Source of the DNA: Bacteroidota bacterium
Lineage (GTDB): Bacteria > Bacteroidota > Bacteroidia > Bacteroidales > VadinHA17
Reading direction: 5' to 3'
NCBI GenBank assembly: GCA_016718875.1
Contig: JADKBL010000013.1
Span: 1-60,932, forward strand
Length of the DNA stretch: 60,932 nt
Part shown: positions 26,725-36,076 of the stretch, in pieces
How the letters are laid out: each line of letters opens with the position of its first letter
How positions within the stretch are numbered: position 1 is the stretch's first letter
Program-made: the position numbers and the translations under genes
Notes under the pieces: generated by a model
What the model was told of the DNA's origin: nothing
Databases searched by the model: none
The model's input: only the letters and a program-made list of their open reading frames with translations

Positions 26725-27228
26725 TCAGAAATTAAAGTTAACAAGATGGTTCAGTGTCTTCGTGTCTAGCTTAGTTTCTCCAGGGAAAGTCGCATAACCG
26801 ACCATCCTGTCTAAGTTGTCAAACACCCCTAACTCAAAAAGCTTCGGAGTGCCGCCAGAAAGCGAAGGACTGTTTTTTGGACCATCAGCAGTCGCTCCAG
26901 TGTCAGGCTCTAACGAGTCGTCGCCGTTTGCTTCTAACAAATCCAAGAAACATCTAAATTGAATTGTTGCTGGACTGATAAACAAAATATCAGAACCATC
27001 AAATGTCTTTCGATACCAAAACACACCGCTCGTGGTACTTTGAATATCGGTCAATGCTGGATCCGGAGAAACAGGCTCCAAATCCAAACCGTTGTCGATG
27101 TAAGCGGCAGTACCTATTTTGAAATAGACTCCGTAGCTCCAATCAAAACCACCGCTAACCCCGCCAAAAGATTTGGCAAGCGCCTCTCGGCCTACGTTTG
27201 TAATGATCGCCTGAATCACATTGGCCAT
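26725..27228 (-). CDS. Tail-collar fibre (DUF3751-like) protein
   Basis: The 167-aa sequence matches the start and end of phage tail-collar fibre proteins. The start is MANVIQAIITNVGREALAKS, and the end is KLFELGVFDNLDRMVGYATFPGETKLDTKTLNH, with a variable acidic middle. Such domains attach fibres to the baseplate next to the P2 gpI-like protein, which here is the upstream gene. The 60-bp gap upstream contains GGAG before the start and an isolated TTGACA with no partner. Confidence 0.75.
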   Translation of the reverse strand: MANVIQAIITNVGREALAKSFGGVSGGFDWSYGVYFKIGTAAYIDNGLDLEPVSPDPALTDIQSTTSGVFWYRKTFDGSDILFISPATIQFRCFLDLLEANGDDSLEPDTGATADGPKNSPSLSGGTPKLFELGVFDNLDRMVGYATFPGETKLDTKTLNHLVNFNF

Positions 27229-27288
27229 TTACAACTCCTCAAAAAACGATACTTAAATCTTGTGTCAAAAATGCGCATAACTCAACCC

Positions 27289-28188
27289 CTAAACCTGCGT
27301 GACCTCAATCGCCAACGATACTATAGGTTGCTCAAAATCTATATCCTGAACGTCGGCAGGTATAACGTCATACCTATCAAAAACATTCGCCTGAGCCGCA
27401 TTTATCGTCTCATCAATCAACAGATCTATGCTCGGAAGCACGTTCATGTTGAGAAAAATACGAAACTCTGGCGACCCGAGCTCATGATGAATAGCTAAAA
27501 CGTCACGAATTTTGTCAATAACCAAGTCTAGCGTCTTGTTGTAATCAAAATTCTGACGCCTTGGCTCAGCAACCTCGAAAATCAATTTTATATAAGATGA
27601 CTTGGCATACTCAGGCCCCTCTTGCGCAGGAGGACCCGCATACGTTCCAGGAGGTTGGTCCGTATGGAATATCTCAGCCGCAGAGGGATCAGCATTGGCT
27701 GGCTTAAATAAAAATCTATAACGAAGTGGAAAGAAAGGAATATAGATCGGATTGACTCGCCAAAAATTCTGAACCGTTACCTGAAAACCAGACGCAAGCC
27801 CTCGAACCTGATAACCCCTCTTTGAGCCCTTAATTTGAAGCCATTGAGATGCGTTACCGACAAATGACCTTTGAAGAAACTCAGGGTCGTTTCTATCAAT
27901 CCCAAGACCTAACATCTCCCCAATTAACAACAGAATTTCAGACGGAGCGGTCTCGTAATCGATAAGACTCGGAAGACTTTCAACATTCAAACGAGCCTGG
28001 TTTACGGAATCGGCATAAGTATTTAAAACTTTCAGAAGAGGGTTGTCATCGTTGTTTTTCGGGTCAGCACCCTCTGGAGTTTCTGGCTCCAAATACTCAA
28101 CAGGAAAAAGCTCTACGATAAGATCTCGACCTGTGTCTGATCTTCCAAAAGGGCCTCTTCCAAATTTCGAACGCCCGAAACCAGCCAT
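27289..28188 (-). CDS. Tail protein I-like baseplate protein
   Basis: A 299-aa protein with the layout of P2 gpI. After a Gly-rich N-terminus (GFGRSKFGRGPFGRSDTGRD) comes a helical region (KVLNTYADSVNQARLNVESLPSLIDYETAP) with EILLLIGEMLGL, then LQRSFVGNASQWLQIKGSKRGYQVRG, the fold that joins baseplate and fibre. It sits between a J-like baseplate unit and the collar fibre, the same order as J-I-H in P2-like tails. The C-terminal 100 residues are a separate region. Confidence 0.75.
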   Translation of the reverse strand: MAGFGRSKFGRGPFGRSDTGRDLIVELFPVEYLEPETPEGADPKNNDDNPLLKVLNTYADSVNQARLNVESLPSLIDYETAPSEILLLIGEMLGLGIDRNDPEFLQRSFVGNASQWLQIKGSKRGYQVRGLASGFQVTVQNFWRVNPIYIPFFPLRYRFLFKPANADPSAAEIFHTDQPPGTYAGPPAQEGPEYAKSSYIKLIFEVAEPRRQNFDYNKTLDLVIDKIRDVLAIHHELGSPEFRIFLNMNVLPSIDLLIDETINAAQANVFDRYDVIPADVQDIDFEQPIVSLAIEVTQV

Positions 28189-28190
28189 GC

Positions 28191-28631
28191 TTAAAACTCA
28201 GTCGGTAAATTAAGATAAAGTTTGGAGCCTCTTCTCATTCCAGCAATAAACAAACCAGCAACAGGTTGAACGATCGATGAAATCTTCGCAAAGTTTGCGT
28301 TAACATTCGTCGAAGACGTAACAGGAACCGTCACAACCAACTTGTCCCCATCAGCTAAATCAATCCAACGATTCGTGTTGTCAGGACCATATCTAATGTT
28401 TAACAAAAAGCCGCTGCCAAGAATTGGCATCACAAAATCAGCATCCCATTCCATTCGACTGGTTAAAGAATTGAATGTGATTGTAGCCGGGGGAATTAAA
28501 ATGCTACCCGCAGTCGAAAGCAGTCCATACAAATTAGTGTCAATTTGCTGGGCAAAGCTCTCAAAGCCCTCAAACCATGGATCTTCGTTATCACCAGGAT
28601 ATGCCGTCGACCAATATCTTGTGTTTGGCAT
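28191..28631 (-). CDS. Baseplate-associated structural protein, 146 aa
   Basis: This protein contains beta-rich segments (ILIPPATITFNSLTSRMEWDADFVMPI) and ends in SKLYLNLPTEF. The pattern is that of small baseplate or fibre-collar proteins, often found between J- and I-like genes, but I do not recognise the family. Its ATG overlaps the J-like gene by 1 bp, so the two are translationally coupled. Confidence 0.6.
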   Translation of the reverse strand: MPNTRYWSTAYPGDNEDPWFEGFESFAQQIDTNLYGLLSTAGSILIPPATITFNSLTSRMEWDADFVMPILGSGFLLNIRYGPDNTNRWIDLADGDKLVVTVPVTSSTNVNANFAKISSIVQPVAGLFIAGMRRGSKLYLNLPTEF

Positions 28632-30586
28632 TATGAATTCTCCCCACGCTTAAATCGCTTGATGACTTTAACGTCAGTCAGGCCATTCTGAATAACTTGC
28701 TGCTTTGCGATGATAAGGTTCCCATCACTATCAAGCAAATCCAAGTTATTCAAAATTTTGACGTTGATAAATCGAACCTCAGAGAGCGGCAAGACTTCTC
28801 TCAGCGCATCCTTGATATCAGAAAGATATAGATGCTGACCAACTGGACGACGAACCAAAAGACCGAACGGATCGACTGTTCTTGTTATGGCAAGCTGAGC
28901 ATTTTGAATAACATCAGACTCCACAGCAGTTGGAGTTATTCCAAGCTCAACCTCTATGTCAGCAGTCACAATGTTCGAAGAACCATCAACCGCCTGAACA
29001 GTCACAACGGCATCCGCGATGTTTTGGACGTATGTTTCAACATCACTTAAGACAAGAGATGAAGGAGGAATATATTTATTATTTCCATCCACAGAAAGAA
29101 CAACGATCTGAACATTGTTTGCTTTGCTCGTGTCGCTAAATACCTGAGACAGGTATAGGTTCAAACCAGACACGCCATCATACGCACTCTGAACAGCCAA
29201 ATCAGCCTGAGACTCAAGAGTGTCAATTCCAGAAATTCCAAGAGACGAAATACCGCTCACTCCAAGTGATGCCTGACCGCCAATAATTAAACCAGACTCT
29301 CCAACCACCTCAAGAGATGGGATACCAGCTACTCCCAAGAACTCAATTCCCGTTACGTTTCCAGAAACTCCAACTCCTAAAAACTCAGTGCCACTAACCC
29401 CCAAGAGACCCGTATTCCCTACAGATAGATCGCTTATTCCATCAATGAAAAGAGCATCTGCCCCAGATACTCCAAGAGACGGAATGCCGCTTACCCCTGA
29501 GATAAAAATCTGAGCAGCCGCATCATCGATCAGGTCAGCAGAAAGCTTTAACTGATCAAAGTACGATTGAATTGTTAAGTCTCCCGAGACACCTCTCATT
29601 ATTTGAGCATCTGCTACGGCCACACCTGGCCTAAGCTGCGCAATCGTATCGTAATCAGGCTTAATTACCGCTGCGTTCTGAGTTCTAAAAAACGAAGAAG
29701 CAAATGCTCTGACATGGCGAATGTCCTCTGGATCTTCACCAACAACAGCAACGGGATTCTCGACCGTGAACTCTACTGCAACTCCGTTAATTGCAAGAGG
29801 CTGTATTGGACCAGCAATCTGATTAGAACCGATTGCGCCATCTCCGCCAAATCCGTATGCATAACTAACGATTATTTGAGAGTTTGTTGGTGGAATTTTA
29901 CCAGCAATTCCGTCGCCAAATCGCAATCTAGGAGGTGCGTCCACAAATAAAACTTCATAAGTGTTTGCCGATTCATATCGAATCAGATCAAGGCGCTCCC
30001 ACTCAATTGCGTCTACAGTCACTTTAAAGGAATCAGCATACAAAAATTGGCCATCAGGAATTCCTAATATAGAAAACTGCTGATTCTCTGAGCCGTCAGA
30101 GGTGAATACCACAATCCCGCTACGGCCTTCCTTTAAAGGAATAGTAATTTCTGAAGTTCCTACCGGGATAACAAATGAATCTTCGCTTCTATACTCATAA
30201 ACAATCTCTCCAGGCCCTTGAAACTGAAAGCCTGTGTTGATTGTGATTGCCGATACAGTTGGAGTTGTAAACTTCAAAACAGCATCAACTGATGCAGGTG
30301 CGGCTGACTTGATTGGATAACCCAACATTCTGGCAAGCTTCACAATTGATTTATTCAGCCTGGCAGTAGTTAAAAATAATTCGCTCGCTCTGCGGTTAAT
30401 TGTAAACGACAAAGACCCCATGGCAAACGCAAGCTGATCCATCAGGGCGTTACCAAGATCTGTGTTGATCAGGTTGTTAAAATCTTCCGGATAATTATTT
30501 TGAAAGAACTCATCTGCCTGCGTCCGATATGTGGAGAAATCCTCAGCAACGTATTTAACCTTATTGATTTCATCACTCAACGCCAT
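28631..30586 (-). CDS. Baseplate J/gp6-like wedge protein with repeat insert
   Basis: The 651-aa protein has the J/gp47 (T4 gp6-like) baseplate layout. An N-terminal part holds YPEDFNNLINTDLGNALMDQLAFAMG, a central beta region has PPRLRFGDGIAGKIP, and a C-terminal part holds EVLPLSEVRFINVKILN. It would polymerise around the hub and carry the sheath. Residues about 362-455 (29222-29503) are unlike the family: they form a run of LGVSG-type repeats (IPSLGVSGAD, TEFLGVGVSGN) inserted between DDAAAQIF and the family segment YDGVSGLNLYL. It is coupled to gp25-like and 146-aa genes. Confidence 0.85.
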   Translation of the reverse strand: MALSDEINKVKYVAEDFSTYRTQADEFFQNNYPEDFNNLINTDLGNALMDQLAFAMGSLSFTINRRASELFLTTARLNKSIVKLARMLGYPIKSAAPASVDAVLKFTTPTVSAITINTGFQFQGPGEIVYEYRSEDSFVIPVGTSEITIPLKEGRSGIVVFTSDGSENQQFSILGIPDGQFLYADSFKVTVDAIEWERLDLIRYESANTYEVLFVDAPPRLRFGDGIAGKIPPTNSQIIVSYAYGFGGDGAIGSNQIAGPIQPLAINGVAVEFTVENPVAVVGEDPEDIRHVRAFASSFFRTQNAAVIKPDYDTIAQLRPGVAVADAQIMRGVSGDLTIQSYFDQLKLSADLIDDAAAQIFISGVSGIPSLGVSGADALFIDGISDLSVGNTGLLGVSGTEFLGVGVSGNVTGIEFLGVAGIPSLEVVGESGLIIGGQASLGVSGISSLGISGIDTLESQADLAVQSAYDGVSGLNLYLSQVFSDTSKANNVQIVVLSVDGNNKYIPPSSLVLSDVETYVQNIADAVVTVQAVDGSSNIVTADIEVELGITPTAVESDVIQNAQLAITRTVDPFGLLVRRPVGQHLYLSDIKDALREVLPLSEVRFINVKILNNLDLLDSDGNLIIAKQQVIQNGLTDVKVIKRFKRGENS

Positions 30587-30588
30587 TG

Positions 30589-30951
30589 CTACCTCTGCAT
30601 CTCAATATCGCCAGTCTCGTCAAGCACGCCAAACACAGAATAAACGACGTTCACAATTAACTTATTCCCGTCTTCACGAATGGGAAGATCAACTATTGTG
30701 ATATTTGGTATTTGCTGAGAGATAGCATCGCTAATTTCTTTTTGAACAAGCGCGACCAAAACAGGGCCTTGCACTTCGAAGATAAAATTCTGAAGACTCG
30801 TTCCAACATTAGGACGCATCACCCTAGACCTGCGTCTTGTAACCAAAAGAGCAATCAAGGTAGAGCGAATCACGTCGATTCCGACTGCCGGAACAGGAAG
30901 ACCTCGTCTTTCTTTACGAAATGGCCACGATATTCCTGCCAAAGCTGCCAA
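30589..30951 (-). CDS. gp25-like baseplate wedge protein
   Basis: The 120-aa protein matches the gp25/W family: GISWPFRKERRGLPVPAVGIDVIRSTLIALLVTRRRSRVMRPNVGTSLQNFIFE. The RPNVG/GT segment and following helix are typical. gp25 proteins start sheath polymerisation on the baseplate wedge. It is 2 bp from the J-like gene, the usual order in contractile tails, and follows a 481-aa coiled-coil virion gene. Confidence 0.85.
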   Translation of the reverse strand: MAALAGISWPFRKERRGLPVPAVGIDVIRSTLIALLVTRRRSRVMRPNVGTSLQNFIFEVQGPVLVALVQKEISDAISQQIPNITIVDLPIREDGNKLIVNVVYSVFGVLDETGDIEMQR

Positions 30952-30959
30952 ACCCTACC

Positions 30960-32405
30960 TCACTTACTTTTGAGAATCCGTAAAATCTTATCCACAGTGT
31001 ATGTATTAGGAATAATCCTATCAAATATAAGCGTCTTGTCAGTAATAGTTTGTATCGTCGCATTAAGAACGTCGAGATCGTCAGCTATTACTTTAACCTG
31101 ATCTCCGACAACAAAACCCTTTACGTCTTCCAGTACAATTTTATTTGTTCCATCAGCAGAAGCAGAAGCTTTTGTGATAACAAAAAATGAGCCGATCTCA
31201 GACTGCTTGTCTTTAATTACCTTTATTCTTTCCTGGATCGCTGAGTCAGAGCCTTGCGACCTGTAATAAGAAGAAAGCGAGCCCACTAACTTATGAATGC
31301 GCAAATTGATCCACTTAAACATAGAAAAATAATTACCCGAGCCAGTGAACGAACCATCAGAATTATTCTGAACGACAGAACCAAGCCGTCTTTGGATCTG
31401 CCCAAACCTCACGCCAATATCACGGTCTCGAGTTACAGCCTCGCTCCGAACTGGCAAAATAAATGCGTCTCCAAAGCGACCGCCAACACCAGAAAAGGGT
31501 GCTGCAAAAAAAGCATTCAGCGTCGCAAGCGCCCTTTGAACATTGCTCTTTCCATCAGCGATTTCTTTCTTCTCTTCTCCAGATGCGTCATTGGCATTGA
31601 GCGCGTCCAATTGATTGGACACGTGAGTTCTCCACGGAATCACGCGACCATTTATATCGTTCGCAAGATCAGTTATTACGTTTTGATATGTACCGCTTGA
31701 GACTGACTGCCGCTCAGCATCCGAAAATCCGCCAAAAAAGTTTCGCACCGTCGCCCCGACCCCGATGGATCCTGGCACAGTCGGATGGATAAAATTAATT
31801 GTAAGCTGAGTATTCGGACCGCTTGGCAGAGTGCCAGTCACCTGACCGTAGAACGAAACAGAAGCCTGATTAACAATGATAAAATTCCCAATAACAATTC
31901 CAGAGCCGCTCACCGTCAGCACATTCCCTAGCATACCAGACACAGACGATGTTGTTGTGCCCCCGCTAGAAAACCCACTAACCATCAAATCAATCTTAGG
32001 AAGACACGATGCAGCCCGCTCTCTTTCCCATGTCGAAGTCGTTGAGGTGGGCTGGCCATTATTTGAAGGATGAACTTTAGGCGTTAGAGGCTGCCACATG
32101 TTTGAAGGCGTGGTGCCTGGAAAATGAGGAGAGTTAGGCGACAGTCTCGCCGACTGATCAATGAAAGATTCTGTATAATTGGTTCTCTGAACCCCAATTA
32201 AATTCGCAAACTCTTTATGATATTGGTTACAAATATTTAAGTAATTTTTAAAAAAAATAGCGTTTTCTTCATCTTTCTTAAGCATGTCTTGCTGATCTTG
32301 CTGAAGAAACGCAAGCGACTGCTCTTGAGTCTGGATGGCCTCTGGATAACCCAGATAATCCTTAGAAAGTTTTTTTAATTGATCTGAAGTAAAAGAAATT
32401 GCCAC
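30960..32405 (-). CDS. Virion protein of unknown family, 481 aa
   Basis: I do not recognise this protein. Residues about 1-70 are helical, with a coiled-coil-like Gln-rich stretch (EQSLAFLQQDQQDMLKKDEEN). The middle is a beta-rich region with VSGMLGNVLTVSGSG, then helices again, and a C-terminal beta region with VEDVKGFVVGDQVKV-like strands. Position between spike and gp25-like genes makes a baseplate-wedge or inner-tube role likely. A palindrome copy lies in the codons for SNQLD (about residue 263), in a linker between a helix and an acidic stretch. Confidence 0.55.
   Translation of the reverse strand: MAISFTSDQLKKLSKDYLGYPEAIQTQEQSLAFLQQDQQDMLKKDEENAIFFKNYLNICNQYHKEFANLIGVQRTNYTESFIDQSARLSPNSPHFPGTTPSNMWQPLTPKVHPSNNGQPTSTTSTWERERAASCLPKIDLMVSGFSSGGTTTSSVSGMLGNVLTVSGSGIVIGNFIIVNQASVSFYGQVTGTLPSGPNTQLTINFIHPTVPGSIGVGATVRNFFGGFSDAERQSVSSGTYQNVITDLANDINGRVIPWRTHVSNQLDALNANDASGEEKKEIADGKSNVQRALATLNAFFAAPFSGVGGRFGDAFILPVRSEAVTRDRDIGVRFGQIQRRLGSVVQNNSDGSFTGSGNYFSMFKWINLRIHKLVGSLSSYYRSQGSDSAIQERIKVIKDKQSEIGSFFVITKASASADGTNKIVLEDVKGFVVGDQVKVIADDLDVLNATIQTITDKTLIFDRIIPNTYTVDKILRILKSK
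31605..31620. repeat. Dispersed palindrome, copy 4
   Basis: Perfect consensus GTCCAATTGATTGGAC, encoding SNQLD in the 481-aa virion protein gene (minus strand). Confidence 0.9.
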
Positions 32406-32418
32406 GACCGCTCCCCCA

Positions 32419-33324
32419 TCATGGAATCAATACCTTCGGGCTTCCGTCAATAATTTGGCTCACAACAGGAGCGCCAAGATTCCCGACCCCGATTGCTGTT
32501 GAAGTTACCTTAGCCGCAGGCAAAGCGCCATTCGCTATTTGAACTGTAGTGCCGTTAACTTTTGTGCTTCCGCCAGACGATCCTAGATCAGTCAGACTTT
32601 GACCCTTGAAAACAGCTTGAGATTTACCAGAGATTTCAACTTGAGCGCCCTCGACCTTTACGTTGCCCTTAGCAACAACAGTCGCCTCGCCATCACAGTT
32701 GATGTTGATTTTTCCTCCAGAGTTTATCGTTACCTCTCCAGACTTCAAATTAACAAGTTCCTTGCCGCCTTTGTCCGCTATCAGAACATCCCCATCCTTA
32801 TTCATAACAACAGTCGAGCCCTGCTTGTGTACGATAGTGACCGATTCACTTCCAGAAGCTCCATCAAATATCATTTGAGAGCCGTCTGAGTTGATCAGAC
32901 TTATCTTCACTTTCTGAGAAGTCTCATCAAAGACAAGCTTCTGACCACTTGCAAGTATCCATCCACGCACGTTCGGATAGTTTGACTTAAAGTCAGGATG
33001 AATCTCATCCTTCGCAAGACTGCCGCCTATATAAAAAGGGAATTTTAAATTGCCATAGAAAAACCCGATATGAACAACCTGGCCCACATAAGGAATATCT
33101 AAGTTACCAGTGCTTTTTCCGCCAAGAGAAAGATTCAAAGGATCTACCCATGGAGCTAAAGTTCTGCCTTTACCTAAAATCGTCGGGGCCTCGCACTTAA
33201 TCCTGCCCCTCTGATCTGGGTCTTTATTGTCAGTAACGATAGCAGGATAAATCGAATAATACTTTTGATAGAACTCAAGTCCGTAGGTCTTAATATTCTG
33301 TAGGAAATCAAGAAACATGCTCAT
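32419..33324 (-). CDS. gp5/VgrG-like baseplate spike protein
   Basis: The 301-aa protein has the OB-fold start of spike proteins (YSIYPAIVTDNKDPDQRGRIKCEAPTI; then APWVDPL and PYVGQVVHIGFFYGN, about 25-110). A beta-helical tail follows, with repeated units such as EVTINSGGKINI, ATVVAKGNVKVEG and AQVEISGKSQ. This is the membrane-piercing needle at the tail tip. No lysozyme domain is seen, unlike T4 gp5. It overlaps the gpD-like hub gene by 4 bp, matching the hub-spike pair of contractile tails. Confidence 0.8.
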   Translation of the reverse strand: MSMFLDFLQNIKTYGLEFYQKYYSIYPAIVTDNKDPDQRGRIKCEAPTILGKGRTLAPWVDPLNLSLGGKSTGNLDIPYVGQVVHIGFFYGNLKFPFYIGGSLAKDEIHPDFKSNYPNVRGWILASGQKLVFDETSQKVKISLINSDGSQMIFDGASGSESVTIVHKQGSTVVMNKDGDVLIADKGGKELVNLKSGEVTINSGGKININCDGEATVVAKGNVKVEGAQVEISGKSQAVFKGQSLTDLGSSGGSTKVNGTTVQIANGALPAAKVTSTAIGVGNLGAPVVSQIIDGSPKVLIP

Positions 33325-34679
33325 CGGATACTCACCGGAGTCTTTGTGTTTTTAACTTGCTCTATAGCGGCATTTTTAATATTTGCAGCCTCGGTACTTA
33401 ACCTTGGAACAAAGCCTTGAAGGTTCACACACTCAAGTTCGATTTGATATCCAGATGAGTCGATCTGATGGGTCACGCCAATCAAGTCGTAATTTCCTGT
33501 CAAAAATCTTATATCTCCAATATTAACTCTAACCATTCGGCCAGGCATAATATCGGCAGGCCCTATAACCGTAAGATTAAATCGGGAAGCGCGATCAAAA
33601 TAATCAAACACCATCTGCGAAACCGAGTCAGCCGCAATCCCTATCTTGTCAGCCAACATCCCGAAAGGCGTTCTAGTGTCCTCAACCTTGTCGAAAGCGT
33701 CCGTATCCCTTTGAGCGCCGCCAGGCACAGAACCATCAACAGAAGAATCTACCTTCGATCGATCTTCCGAATATGTGGTATTGTCAATCGCACGCTCCTC
33801 AACTTGCTTTGTTTCAGAATCATAATCAATCCTCACCCCGCCTCTCGAGGCGAACGGACCTACAAGCTGAGAGAGAGAAGTATCAAATGCAATTATCGGG
33901 AACTCTCCAGCATCAGGACGTATTTGTTTAAAGGCAACAAGCTGAAATGCCCGCTTCTTATCACCATAAAAACGCTGTCTCGACTCTTCTACGGTTACGA
34001 TTTTAACAACCTGCTTAGCTTGAGTTATAGTTTTTGAAGTCGAAGATCCACCAGCGTAGTACATCACGCAGCCAGATGATTTCACAATTTTCTGAACAAC
34101 TTGATAGTTGGTTTCCGTAAAATTATTGTTTAACTGCCCCTGGAGCTTTTGTTTAGCCTTCGGACTAATTGAAAGCTGAACCATATTTGTATCTAAAAGA
34201 TTTTTAATTTCTTCCTCTTTAGTCCCAGTAAGTTGCCTGCCTGCTGGATTAATCTGAGTCGACTGAAAAAGCATACCAACACCGCGAAGCGTGATTGATA
34301 AACCTTGATCAGTACCCCTAATTTCTGGAGACATCAGCAGAGACTTAAAAATTGGTGTCTTTCGACCAGAATATTCAATCTGAACCCAAAGCTTATTAAA
34401 AACAATAGAGGCAGACGGACCCGGCTTACCATCAGTGGATTTTGCACTGTTTGACTTGTTGAAACTAAATCCCATCCCGATAATGCCAGCCTCAACAATT
34501 CTCGTAGCCTCTTCAAGCGGAGGCTCTATCGTAACCTCTACGCTGAATATCTCAAAAAGCTTAACCTCTACAGATACTCGAGTGATGTAACTTGAGCCTT
34601 GACCTAAAAAATCTTCAAGGCGAGTGGCTACGCCTTTTCGCTCAAGCCACAATGAAACACTAGCTCCAAATAAATCCAT
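33321..34679 (-). CDS. Baseplate hub protein (gpD/VgrG N-terminal-like)
   Basis: A 452-aa hub protein of the late-control D / gp27-like fold, with an N-terminal jelly-roll-like region (SVEVKLFEIFSVEVTIEPP), the FSFNKSNSAKSTDGKPG linker and a C-terminal half with VNIGDIRFLTGNYDLIGVTHQIDSSGYQIELECVN, as in phage hubs. It forms the trimer that joins tube and spike. Its ATG overlaps the end of the tape-measure gene by 1 bp (TAATG), and its own end overlaps the spike start. Confidence 0.75.
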   Translation of the reverse strand: MDLFGASVSLWLERKGVATRLEDFLGQGSSYITRVSVEVKLFEIFSVEVTIEPPLEEATRIVEAGIIGMGFSFNKSNSAKSTDGKPGPSASIVFNKLWVQIEYSGRKTPIFKSLLMSPEIRGTDQGLSITLRGVGMLFQSTQINPAGRQLTGTKEEEIKNLLDTNMVQLSISPKAKQKLQGQLNNNFTETNYQVVQKIVKSSGCVMYYAGGSSTSKTITQAKQVVKIVTVEESRQRFYGDKKRAFQLVAFKQIRPDAGEFPIIAFDTSLSQLVGPFASRGGVRIDYDSETKQVEERAIDNTTYSEDRSKVDSSVDGSVPGGAQRDTDAFDKVEDTRTPFGMLADKIGIAADSVSQMVFDYFDRASRFNLTVIGPADIMPGRMVRVNIGDIRFLTGNYDLIGVTHQIDSSGYQIELECVNLQGFVPRLSTEAANIKNAAIEQVKNTKTPVSIR

Positions 34680-36076
34680 TACTGGTTACCTGTCATAGAC
34701 GCACTTCTAGATTCCGCGCTCGCAGAGTTTCTGGGGCGAGCCATAGGCAAAGAGCCAATTTTAGGAGCATTATTCCTAGCACTTTCTTTAGTCAGATCTA
34801 CAAGCTGCCTCATAAGTTGCGTTTGCTGCGAAGTATTCTCAGCAACCTCGCCCATCGCAGGATCTTTCTCAACCTCAACAGCACCTTGAATAATAGGGGC
34901 CTGGAGATCGTAATTAGGATTCGATGGCCCCTGCTGCTGAGTTGACTCCAGAGAATCATTCCATGACTTCAAAATCGTAGTGCCCTTATCAAAAGCACTC
35001 AGCAAACCCTCGGCCAATGTTCCGCCTATAGTTTTTCTGAAGAAATTAAAAATATCTCCAATAATAGCTGTGAAGTTTTGAATGACGTAGGAAATGGCAC
35101 TGACGACAAGGTTAAATCCCTTAACAACCAGATCAATCACTGGCTTTAAAGGAGCAAACATCTGAGCAAAAAATGGAGCCACATCTGCAAAGATAGCACT
35201 CGCAACATTCTTAATTAATCTTCCCAACTCTGAGAAAAAAGCCACAATCCTATCTTTTCCCGCCCAAAGCGTTTCAATAAATCCAAAAAGAGTGGCGCCA
35301 ACTGCAAGCACTACAGCCGCAATAGCCATGAACTTCAAACTCAAAATCCGAGTAACAGCGCCAACTCGCAAAAACTGAGACGCCAGATTTACGACCTGCA
35401 AGATCGCTCCACCAATATACGCGGCAAGCTGAGATAAGAATCCAATGATAGGCGTCGCAATCACGCGAGCAAGAAATCGAGAAACCATACCAAATGCGGT
35501 AGCTACTCCGCCCAAAACACCTCTCAGAAGTGCAAAGCCCTTTTTGAGAGTATCAAGCGGCCTAAGGATACCACCTAAAATCGCCCCAGCAATTCCAGCC
35601 AGAGCCATTTTTAATTTATCAAACAAAGAAATATCTTCGTCTTTTTTAGCTGTAGCTTCAGCAAGCTTCCTGATCTCTTCAGCCAAACTAATGCTTGGGT
35701 TATTAGTCACAGCGGCCTGAAGAGCCTGCTGATATTTCAGGCCTCGCTTTTGATTTTTTATATTTTCATTAAGCCTTGAAACCTGCAACTTTCCAAATCG
35801 ACTTATAACCGCATCAGTGCCTTTTCTAAACAGACCCTTCACAGCGTCGCCCAAAGGACTTACCAAAGTTTTCAAAACCCCAAATGCAGCGACCAATTCT
35901 TTTGGAACAAGATTTCTGAGATTTATACCAAGCGTATCTAGAAAGCTCTCAAACGAAGAAAGTGTTTTTGAAATATAGTTCGAAGCATATTTAAAGACAT
36001 GATAGATCGCAGTCGATTCAAGCGATGCCGTCTTCATGCTACCCGATACTTTTGACGCCGCGTTGACGGCATCCAT
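34679..36076 (-). CDS. Tape measure-like protein, C-terminal part
   Basis: The 465-aa protein has long hydrophobic helices in the middle (LKMALAGIAGAILGGILRPL, then VLAVGATLFGFIETLW) and a Ser/Pro-rich tail with ARPRNSASAESRSAS. This is typical of the membrane-inserting half of tail tape-measure proteins. It begins 43 bp inside the 159-aa gene upstream, whose sequence looks like the N-terminus of such a protein. In this frame a stop lies 8 codons before the ATG, so the pair is either two coupled genes or a frameshift product. Its length is short for a tape measure. Confidence 0.65.
   Translation of the reverse strand: MDAVNAASKVSGSMKTASLESTAIYHVFKYASNYISKTLSSFESFLDTLGINLRNLVPKELVAAFGVLKTLVSPLGDAVKGLFRKGTDAVISRFGKLQVSRLNENIKNQKRGLKYQQALQAAVTNNPSISLAEEIRKLAEATAKKDEDISLFDKLKMALAGIAGAILGGILRPLDTLKKGFALLRGVLGGVATAFGMVSRFLARVIATPIIGFLSQLAAYIGGAILQVVNLASQFLRVGAVTRILSLKFMAIAAVVLAVGATLFGFIETLWAGKDRIVAFFSELGRLIKNVASAIFADVAPFFAQMFAPLKPVIDLVVKGFNLVVSAISYVIQNFTAIIGDIFNFFRKTIGGTLAEGLLSAFDKGTTILKSWNDSLESTQQQGPSNPNYDLQAPIIQGAVEVEKDPAMGEVAENTSQQTQLMRQLVDLTKESARNNAPKIGSLPMARPRNSASAESRSASMTGNQ

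Noticed and set aside
27229..27288. Promoter suggested by a perfect TTGACA on the minus strand
   Set aside because: No -10-like hexamer at 16-18 bp; spacing to the nearest AT-rich element is too short.
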